DNA of 36,224 nucleotides, taken from positions 1 to 36,224 of the forward strand of contig JAISNR010000175.1 in NCBI GenBank assembly GCA_031276135.1, in the 5' to 3' direction. The position numbers and the translations under genes were made by a program. The stretch comes from Eubacteriales Family XIII. Incertae Sedis bacterium (lineage in GTDB: Bacteria > Bacillota > Clostridia > Peptostreptococcales > Anaerovoracaceae). The notes beneath the pieces are model-generated. The model saw nothing but the letters and a program-made list of their open reading frames with translations, was not told the origin of the DNA and searched no databases. Below are positions 25,955 through 32,948 of the stretch, piece after piece. Each line of letters begins with the position of its first letter. Positions within the stretch are counted from its first letter, which is position 1.

Positions 25955-26805
25955 TCGGTTTGCATCTCCGTTTCCCGATTCAGATGTTCCAGCAAATAGC
26001 TTGAATCGTTGATCTGGTAATAGATCTCTCCGGTCGTTTCATCCGTCAGCTCGTCCAGATACACATCCGACAGGCCGGTCAAGCGGCACTTTTCCCCCGC
26101 AAAGCGTTCCCGCCGAAACGGGTAATCGTCGAACGCGAGCGAAACCACCTGCGTGTACGGAGGAACCGCGTAGATTTTCTTTTCCCGGCCCGCGCCGAAC
26201 AGCAACAGCGCGGGGCTGTTGTCGAGCTTGGGATTGTCGAACCGCGGAATCGGACTCGGCGCCATCACATACCGGCCGTCCACGCACACCGGATGGTCCG
26301 CGCCGGTCGCGGTCTGCCCGTAACGCATAATGTCCTCGAACATTTTCAGCCAAGCACCACTGTAATCCCCTTCGCCGTGCAGTTTTTTCGTTTTGTATTC
26401 GCTGGGTTCCACATTGCGCAGCGGTTCCGGAAGCGGCACCTGCAGGATCAAAATCTGTCCTTCCTTTAAGGGCGTTTCGGGAATGCGGTGCCGCGTCTGG
26501 ATCAGCGTGGCCTCCTGTGTGCGGATGGTGGAGCGCACATTTGTCGTTTCTTGAATCAGGTTGCGCAGACTCACCGCGTTGACGGATTCGTCCGAGCCCT
26601 GATCGATGACCTTGACAATATCGTCCTCGCCGATCAACGACAGGGTGATCTGCAAACCGCCTGTGCCCCATCCCCTGGCGATCGGCAGCTCGCGCGACGC
26701 AAAGGGAACCTGATATCCCGGAATTGCCACGGCTTTCAGCACGGCTCTGCGTATTTCCTTCTTCGAGCTTTCGTCCAAAAAGGCAAAATGCTTCTCTTTA
26801 AACAC
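25951..26805 (-). CDS. phnJ: PhnJ-family protein (C-P lyase core subunit), lacking most of the canonical Cys motif
   Basis: LKAVAIPGYQVPFASRELPIARGWGTGGLQ, ATLIQTRHRIPETPLKEGQILI, PLPEPLR, GRYVMAPSPIPRFDNPKLDNSPALLLFGAGREKKIYAVPPYTQV; C-terminus KCRLTGLSDVYLDEL...QINDSSYLLEHL. Confidence 0.95.
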   Translation of the reverse strand: MFKEKHFAFLDESSKKEIRRAVLKAVAIPGYQVPFASRELPIARGWGTGGLQITLSLIGEDDIVKVIDQGSDESVNAVSLRNLIQETTNVRSTIRTQEATLIQTRHRIPETPLKEGQILILQVPLPEPLRNVEPSEYKTKKLHGEGDYSGAWLKMFEDIMRYGQTATGADHPVCVDGRYVMAPSPIPRFDNPKLDNSPALLLFGAGREKKIYAVPPYTQVVSLAFDDYPFRRERFAGEKCRLTGLSDVYLDELTDETTGEIYYQINDSSYLLEHLNRETEMQTE

Positions 26806-27919
26806 GGCTTTGTTCCTTTCGGATATTGCGTATGCGATCCAGTTTTGACCGGAAGGTCACGTAATGCGGCAGCTTGAGATGGGAAACGAATCCCGTCGAT
26901 TCAACCGCGTCTACATGCAACAGAACAAATTCTTCGTCGGACGTGGGATCGCCGGGGCCGGGATTCTCCATCGAATGCTCCAGAACGCCCATTGCGATGG
27001 CTTTCGTTTCATTCCGGCCGAAGCACAGCCCGTACCCAAGGCCGATGCCGAGCACGTTTTCCGCCTCTTCCCCCCGGCAATGCGCCTCCATGAAAATTTC
27101 CGCCTCCGTCGCTTCGATTTCTCCGATATAGTATTCCTCCTGCGCGCCGGAAAGATCCGAAAGGATATGCAACGGAAGAGATCCGACGCGCAGCTCCCCG
27201 ATGTTGGGATGATGGCTGATCCCGAAGCCGCGGATTTTGGCATAGCCCAAAGCGGTGACCGCGCCCGTCATGCCTCTGGTCAAAATCTGAAGGCGGCTGC
27301 TGCGCGCCGAAGGAAAAACCAAGGGTTCGGTGGTGATATCATGCGGCGGTTCATCGGACAAATCGGGATTCGAAACGAGATTTTGGGAACGAAGGAAGTC
27401 CACGAGCTTCGGCAGCCGACCCCTGTTGCCGCTCTGCTCCGCGCTTGTCCGCTCGCTCGCCTCCCGGATATTCGCCTCGTATTGCCGCGCAAAGTCTTGT
27501 GCGTCCGCAGGGCTTTGCGCGCACAGCGCATAATCGAGCAGGCGATGCCGGTAATCCGGGGAATCGCCCAGTATCTGCCCGCCCGGTATATCTTTAAAGG
27601 CGGCGGATATTCTTCTTTCGACGCGCATGTGGGCCGTGTCGGTGACGGTTGTAAAATACAGCCGCGGCAGTGTCGAGCGGTGCGCCCGCAACAAAAAGAC
27701 CGCCTCGGCCGGATCCCCCTGTGCCTGCTTGATTGCCAGCGCGGCCAGCTCGGGGCTGTACAGGCTGCTTTCCGACATTACTGAATCAACCATTTTTTTT
27801 AGATTTTCCCTGATATCCTCTACGCTGATTGCGCGTCCGGCGCGGCAGTTGTTGTATTCCGCCAGAAGGTTGGCTTCTTTGATCGCCTCCGCACCGCCTT
27901 GAACCGCCACATATCCCAT
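26798..27919 (-). CDS. phnI: C-P lyase core subunit PhnI
   Basis: MGYVAVQGGAEAIKEANLL..., SHHPNIGELRVG, STGFVSHLKLPHYVTFRSKL. SD aggag before the ATG at 27919. Confidence 0.95.
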   Translation of the reverse strand: MGYVAVQGGAEAIKEANLLAEYNNCRAGRAISVEDIRENLKKMVDSVMSESSLYSPELAALAIKQAQGDPAEAVFLLRAHRSTLPRLYFTTVTDTAHMRVERRISAAFKDIPGGQILGDSPDYRHRLLDYALCAQSPADAQDFARQYEANIREASERTSAEQSGNRGRLPKLVDFLRSQNLVSNPDLSDEPPHDITTEPLVFPSARSSRLQILTRGMTGAVTALGYAKIRGFGISHHPNIGELRVGSLPLHILSDLSGAQEEYYIGEIEATEAEIFMEAHCRGEEAENVLGIGLGYGLCFGRNETKAIAMGVLEHSMENPGPGDPTSDEEFVLLHVDAVESTGFVSHLKLPHYVTFRSKLDRIRNIRKEQSRV

Positions 27920-28521
27920 CAGACTCCCTCCTTTCCCGGTTGTCGATCCAGCTTCGCGGTTCTGGGCAGGGAGAGAAGATTGCCTTCGCCGTCCACAAAT
28001 ATGCAGTCGATTCCGAGCGGAAATTCCGTATTTTTCTCTCTGCGGCTTTTCTCCCAGTTCCAAGAGCATTGAACGGCGATCCGGATTGCCGCATCAATCC
28101 CGGGGCCCCGGCAGAGATACGCGCTTCCCCGCAAAACCGACCGGCATTCAATCAATACGGTTGCCGAACAATGCGGATCGTAGATTGTTCCGGTTTTTGC
28201 CGCTTCCACGTGCCGCGCCGCGTTTTCCGCCGCGTCCGCCGGGATCACGATAAAATCCGCCGCTTCGGGCTTTTCCGGGTATGCGGAGGTCCGGAGCCTT
28301 ATTTCCCGAACCGTATTCTCATCCGCGTCGCCGCAGAAGAAGCCCGTGGTCGTGTCCAGAAGGGTTTGGAGGATTTCCATCGTGGCGGGGAAAAGCCGGT
28401 TGTCGGGATACTCCGAAATGCATTCCTTCGGAATCCGGACGGGCCTGCCGACATAGGCCATGGATTGCAAAACCTTCCTGAATATTTTTTGTGTCCTGTA
28501 AGCACGCGTCTTGTTGTCCAT
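27919..28521 (-). CDS. phnH: C-P lyase core subunit PhnH
   Basis: RKVLQSMAYVGRPVRI, LLDTTTGFFCGD, GPGI; between phnG and phnI and overlapping phnI by 1 bp. Confidence 0.9.
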   Translation of the reverse strand: MDNKTRAYRTQKIFRKVLQSMAYVGRPVRIPKECISEYPDNRLFPATMEILQTLLDTTTGFFCGDADENTVREIRLRTSAYPEKPEAADFIVIPADAAENAARHVEAAKTGTIYDPHCSATVLIECRSVLRGSAYLCRGPGIDAAIRIAVQCSWNWEKSRREKNTEFPLGIDCIFVDGEGNLLSLPRTAKLDRQPGKEGV

Positions 28522-28528
28522 TTTTTTC

Positions 28529-28954
28529 TTACTCTTTCATCGTCCGAAAATCGACCTTGGTTTTTTCGCGGATCGCGAGCCACATTTTGTCTTGGGTGTT
28601 TTCCCTTTCGAGAATCCTTGCCCAATACGCGTCCCAGCGATTGGTTTCGGGCAATTCGGCGCGGCAAGCGGCATCGACGACGGCCAAGGCTTCGCAAAGC
28701 GCAGGGCGGCTGCCCGTTACGACGCCCAAGCCTATATGCCCGCCGATTCTCGCTTTCGCCTCGGTGATCAGAACCTCACCCAGACAAAACAGGGTCTGCC
28801 CGGCCGTTTCTCTTACCTTGATCATCGCGAGGCCCTCCTGCGGACGGCTGATCCATTCAATCGGATATTTCTCGGTTATTTCATTTGCCATCTGCAACGC
28901 TTCCCCGTTTCCGCAACGGATCAACAGTCGCGTGCGCTCTTTGCAGTCATGCAT
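28529..28954 (-). CDS. phnG: C-P lyase core subunit PhnG
   Basis: PQEGLAMIKVRETAGQTLFCLGEVLITEAKARIGGHIGLGVVTG, RWDAYWARILERE; SD caggaggcg upstream. Confidence 0.92.
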   Translation of the reverse strand: MHDCKERTRLLIRCGNGEALQMANEITEKYPIEWISRPQEGLAMIKVRETAGQTLFCLGEVLITEAKARIGGHIGLGVVTGSRPALCEALAVVDAACRAELPETNRWDAYWARILERENTQDKMWLAIREKTKVDFRTMKE

Positions 28955-28980
28955 GATTTCGCCTCCTGTGTTTCGTATCC

Positions 28981-29015
28981 AATACAAAGATATCTTGTTG
29001 CCAAGTTGTTGTATT
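28981..29015. promoter_or_regulatory. Candidate operator: AATACAA-N21-TTGTATT inverted repeat with nested AAGATATCTT palindrome
   Basis: Located in the phnG/regulator divergent intergenic region, just upstream of phnG. Confidence 0.4.
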
Positions 29016-29087
29016 CAAATCCATGTAAATTTAAAATGAAGTTTTCGAAAAAAGGGAAGGGATCCTGTTTTCCGGCTTGGACGCATA

Positions 29088-29116
29088 TTGACAGACTTCA
29101 AATTGTTGGGCATAAT
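29088..29116 (+). promoter_or_regulatory. Sigma70-type promoter of the GntR/PhnF-type regulator
   Basis: TTGACA (29088-29093), 17-bp spacer, CATAAT (29111-29116). Confidence 0.65.
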
Positions 29117-29201
29117 AAAATTGCGGAACCGCGCATGGCAAGGGTGGCCGGGCAACAAGCCCGCGGCCGAAAAACGCCGTCGATTTTTGAAAGGAGATCC
29201 C

Positions 29202-29924
29202 ATGCCTAAGGATCATCGAAGGGAAATAGAGATTCGGGAAGAATTGGTATTTCAAATTCAAAATAACCGGTTCAACGACAATGAAAAGCTTCCCAGCGAA
29301 TACGAACTCGCGGAAAAATACAAGGTGACGCGAATGACAATTCGCAACGTGTACATTACGCTGCGGGAAATGGGTTTGATCTGTTCCAGGCAGGGAGTGG
29401 GGCATTTCGTTCAGAAAAAAAATGTAAACATAGCGCTTACTTCCAAAGAAGGGCTCGGCTTTAGCGAAAAAATGCGCTTGCGGGATATCCCTTGCACCAC
29501 GGTGAATCTTTTTTGCAGACGAATTCCCTATGCAAAATCCATCTACGACAGACTGAACGCTTCCGGAGACGAAGAGGTTTTTTGCATCGGGCGTCTGCGG
29601 GTTCTTTGCGGCAACCCGGCCGTGATTCATTTTTCCTATCTGTCAAAATCAAAATTTCCGACGATCGACAGGGACGGACCGGCCATCCTCTCGATCTTTG
29701 ACTATTACCGAAAACTGGGGCATCGGAATTTTTCGATGTTCCTCCGAATGTTGACAGCCGCTTTCCCCACGAGGGAAGAACAGGGATGGCTTCAATGCGG
29801 CTCTCTGGTGCCGCTTTTGGTCTCGGATGTCGACGATTTTGACGCGGACAGTTCCGAACTGCTGGAAACGAGCAGAATCGTCGCCCGCAGCGATATTTGC
29901 AGCATCGATTGCAGTGGGAGATGA
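29202..29924 (+). CDS. GntR/HutC-family transcriptional regulator (PhnF-like)
   Basis: wHTH LPSEYELAEKYKVTRMTIRNVYITLREMGLICSRQGVGHFV; divergent from phnG; SD aaaggag. Confidence 0.88.
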   Translation: MPKDHRREIEIREELVFQIQNNRFNDNEKLPSEYELAEKYKVTRMTIRNVYITLREMGLICSRQGVGHFVQKKNVNIALTSKEGLGFSEKMRLRDIPCTTVNLFCRRIPYAKSIYDRLNASGDEEVFCIGRLRVLCGNPAVIHFSYLSKSKFPTIDRDGPAILSIFDYYRKLGHRNFSMFLRMLTAAFPTREEQGWLQCGSLVPLLVSDVDDFDADSSELLETSRIVARSDICSIDCSGR

Positions 29925-30043
29925 CAATGCCGGGGGAATCCGTTGTCAGATTAAGTGCGGTAGGATGTCCCGCCGTTCTCAAATGAAAAGGCGCCCGGTC
30001 TTTAAGCCGGCCGGCGGCGCAATAGCTTTGGAAGCGCAAACGG

Positions 30044-30072
30044 TTGTTTTTTCGCAAAAACCTTGATATAAT
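30044..30072 (+). promoter_or_regulatory. Sigma70-type promoter for the stalk-domain protein gene
   Basis: TTGTTT (30044-30049), 17-bp spacer, TATAAT (30067-30072). Confidence 0.6.
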
Positions 30073-30202
30073 GATGGTGCACCGACGCGTTGCCCTGCGC
30101 GCCGGGCCGGCCCGGAGAGCGCGGGTTTTGACGAAGCCGGGCGTGCATCGTTTTTTTCACATCGTTCGAATTTGAAAAACAGAAAGGAAGAGAACAGAGA
30201 AA

Positions 30203-31660
30203 ATGAAAAGAAAGGCAATCGCACTGCTCATCGCGGCCGGTATGCTCCTTTGGACCGCCGCGCCCTCGTTCGCGGCCGCCGAAAGGAAGGATATCTCCGC
30301 GAGCTACAGCGGCATCACGCTCTACATCGATCTGGCGCCCGTCGAGCTTCTGGACGCAAAGGACAATCCCGTGGAACCCTTCATCGCGGACGGAACCACC
30401 TATCTGCCGATCCGGGCCATCTCCGAGGCGTTCGGCATGGAGGTATCTTGGGATGCCGGCACGAAGTCCATACGCATAAGCGAACCGTCCGAAGCCGCAG
30501 ACGCGGCGGAAGCGACGCCCGCCGCGGACGAACCCGAAGGCAAGGCGGCGGAAGCGGAGAAGCCCGAAACCGCAGCGACGGAGGACAAGGCCGCCGCGGA
30601 ATCGGCGGAAGAAGCCGCGACCGAGGCGCCCGCCGCCGAAGCGACGGAAGAAGCCGCGGCCGAGGCGCCCGCAGACGACGCGGCCGACACCGCCGCGAGC
30701 GAACCCTTCATCGGCACAAAGACGCTTTCCGCCATCTACGACGACATCTCGATCTATGTCAACGACGATGAAATTTCTCCGAAGGACGCTTCCGGCAACG
30801 CGGTTGCGCCTTTCATCGCGGGCGGCACCACCTATCTGCCCGTCCGGGCGGTCGCGGAAGCTCTGGGCCTCTCGGTGTCGTGGGACGGCGCCACGAAGTC
30901 CGTCTATCTGGGCGAGCAGCCCGGGGATGCGGCGGACAGCGCGAGCGACGTCGCCGAGGACGCCGCCGACAACACCGCCTACGCCAAGTACGAAGCGGCT
31001 GCGAAAGCGCTCGAAGCGGCCGGCTCCTACGCGTCCGATCTCAACGGCAACGTGAGCATGACAACAGGCGCCGAAAAGATGGAAACGAAGATGAGCGGCG
31101 AGATAAAAGTGGTCAACCACAGCGACACCGATATCGAACTCGCGGCCAAAACGACCGCCGTCGTTTCGGGCATCAAGAGCGAGGTAAACACGTATTACAG
31201 GAATGGATTCCTTTATATGGAAGTTGCCGGCGAGAAACTCAAGCTGGAAATGCCCATTGAGCAGGCCCTTAAACAAGCCCGGCAGGACCCCGGCTTGCAG
31301 TTCGCCGCGAGCGCGGTCAAGGCACAGTCCGTGGACGGCAATACGATCAAGCTGACATTCGACGGGAGCAAGCTCGCGGATACGGCCAACGCGGTGCTCG
31401 ACGGAGTCGACGCGCTTGGAGCTGCGGGTGCTTCTTACGACAAGATGAGCGACGTCGAATGCACGGTGACCTTGGACGACAAGGGCGCGCTGAAGAGCAT
31501 ACGCACGCTGTTCTCGACGGATTTGACGGTGGGAGACACAAAGGTGTCCGCCGCCTACGATCTCACGACCGACTACACGCAGATCGGCGGCGTGAGCATC
31601 ACGGCGCCCGCGGATCTCGCGAGCTACAAGGATCTCGCTTCGGAAACGACGACGAAGTAG
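30203..31660 (+). CDS. Secreted protein with two copper-amine-oxidase N-terminal-like (stalk) domains and an Ala/Glu-rich linker
   Basis: Signal peptide; duplicated PFIADGTTYLPIRAISEAFGMEVSWDAGTKSIRI and PFIAGGTTYLPVRAVAEALGLSVSWDGATKSVYL. Confidence 0.88.
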   Translation: MKRKAIALLIAAGMLLWTAAPSFAAAERKDISASYSGITLYIDLAPVELLDAKDNPVEPFIADGTTYLPIRAISEAFGMEVSWDAGTKSIRISEPSEAADAAEATPAADEPEGKAAEAEKPETAATEDKAAAESAEEAATEAPAAEATEEAAAEAPADDAADTAASEPFIGTKTLSAIYDDISIYVNDDEISPKDASGNAVAPFIAGGTTYLPVRAVAEALGLSVSWDGATKSVYLGEQPGDAADSASDVAEDAADNTAYAKYEAAAKALEAAGSYASDLNGNVSMTTGAEKMETKMSGEIKVVNHSDTDIELAAKTTAVVSGIKSEVNTYYRNGFLYMEVAGEKLKLEMPIEQALKQARQDPGLQFAASAVKAQSVDGNTIKLTFDGSKLADTANAVLDGVDALGAAGASYDKMSDVECTVTLDDKGALKSIRTLFSTDLTVGDTKVSAAYDLTTDYTQIGGVSITAPADLASYKDLASETTTK

Positions 31661-31668
31661 TACGGCAC

Positions 31669-31714
31669 GCGGCGCGAAGCAAATCGCCGGTTTTCGCGAT
31701 TTGCTTCGCGCCGC
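31669..31714. terminator. 19-bp perfect hairpin between convergent genes (possible bidirectional terminator)
   Basis: gcggcgcgaagcaaatcgc (31669-31687) - cggttttc - gcgatttgcttcgcgccgc (31696-31714). No long T-tract. Confidence 0.65.
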
Positions 31715-31792
31715 CTTGCGCTATTCCGTTACCCGTTCGCACGCTCTCCCTCACATACGTTCGGGACAGGCGGCACAAGCACCCTTTCCGCG

Positions 31793-32878
31793 CTATTCCG
31801 CGGCCACGCGGCTCCCGTCCTCCAGCGCGCCGTCCGGCGACACGATGACGCGCTCCCCTTCTTCCAGATTCGCGCCGATCTCGTACAAATCCTTGCCCTT
31901 CAGACCCACTTCGACGCGCCGAAGCGCGGCGCGGCCCTCGTGCACCGCGTAGACGAAATCTTCGCCGTTCAGCGAGAACACGGCCTTGCGCGGCACGGTG
32001 ATCACGCCGTTCCTCTCATCGATCACGATCTCCAGCTCCACATCGCCGCCGAGCACGAAGCCTTCTTGGTCGTCCGCCGAGATCTCAACGTCCACGCGCT
32101 TTTGCGCGATGCCCAGCTCCGAGATTTCCTCGCGCACCTTGGGAAAAATCTTCGTCACGCGCGCGGCGCGGCCCGGAAGGTCGGTCAGGAGCACGGCGTC
32201 GCCGACGCGAACCTTCGCGGCGTCGTCCGCGAGCAGGCCGGCCCGGATGTACAGCTCGCTCATGTCGGAAACCTCCACGAGGGGAGCGCCCATGACGGCC
32301 GTGTCGCCCTCCGAGACGAAGAGCTCCGTCACCACGCCGGAGCGCGGCGCTTCCACGCGATTTTCCGGGGCGTTGTCCCGCGCGCCGCGAATCGTGTGCC
32401 GCAGCGCCTCCAACCGGGAGGAAAGCTCCTTCTCCGCCGTTTCCGCCGTGTCGCAATCGCTGCGGCTCACGGCGCCGCTTTCGTACAGCGCCCAAAGCCG
32501 GCTCACGTTCAGGCGCGCCTGCGCCAGCTGCGCCTCGAGGCCCGCCGCCTGCGCTTCCAGGCTTTTCACGTCCGAATCGGCGGCGGCGACGTCCATGATT
32601 AGGAGCGTCGCCCCGGCTTCCACCGCGTCGCCGGTCTCGCAGCGGACGGACAGGATGTCGTAATTGCCCTTTGCGAGAACCACGTTCACGCGGCGCGAGG
32701 CGACGACGCCCGTTTCCTCTATGGTTTCCGCGACGGCGCCGCGCGCCGCGACGGCCGTGTCCGCCGGAATCGCGCCGGAGCGCGTGTAGCCGTACGCGCC
32801 GGCGGCAAGCGCCGCCAAGAGCGCGACCGCGATCAAGAGGATCTTCTTCCTACCCTTTTTCATTTTGCCCTTCGTCAT
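31793..32878 (-). CDS. HlyD/MacA-like periplasmic/membrane-fusion adaptor protein
   Basis: N-terminal TM, VAETIEETGVVASRRVNVVLAKGNYDILSVRCETGDAVEAGATLL lipoyl-like motif, coiled-coil hairpin. Confidence 0.88.
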   Translation of the reverse strand: MTKGKMKKGRKKILLIAVALLAALAAGAYGYTRSGAIPADTAVAARGAVAETIEETGVVASRRVNVVLAKGNYDILSVRCETGDAVEAGATLLIMDVAAADSDVKSLEAQAAGLEAQLAQARLNVSRLWALYESGAVSRSDCDTAETAEKELSSRLEALRHTIRGARDNAPENRVEAPRSGVVTELFVSEGDTAVMGAPLVEVSDMSELYIRAGLLADDAAKVRVGDAVLLTDLPGRAARVTKIFPKVREEISELGIAQKRVDVEISADDQEGFVLGGDVELEIVIDERNGVITVPRKAVFSLNGEDFVYAVHEGRAALRRVEVGLKGKDLYEIGANLEEGERVIVSPDGALEDGSRVAAE

Positions 32879-32948
32879 TTCGCCTCCCTTGGCTTTCGCC
32901 TCCCTCGGCTTGTGCGCCGCCTCATTCCGCGCCCTTTTCGCGCGGCGG

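Noticed and set aside
25951-26100. Frameshift or pseudogene explanation for the loss of PhnJ cysteines
   Set aside because: Manual re-translation is in frame to the stop, with conserved flanking residues (YLDEL, ND-S-Y) aligned without gaps to the canonical motif.
31740-31775. Possible third copy of the MITE-like family (ctccctcacatacgttcgggacaggcggca)
   Set aside because: Only about 12 of 16 bases resemble the core of the right-edge repeat and no TIR is present; too weak.
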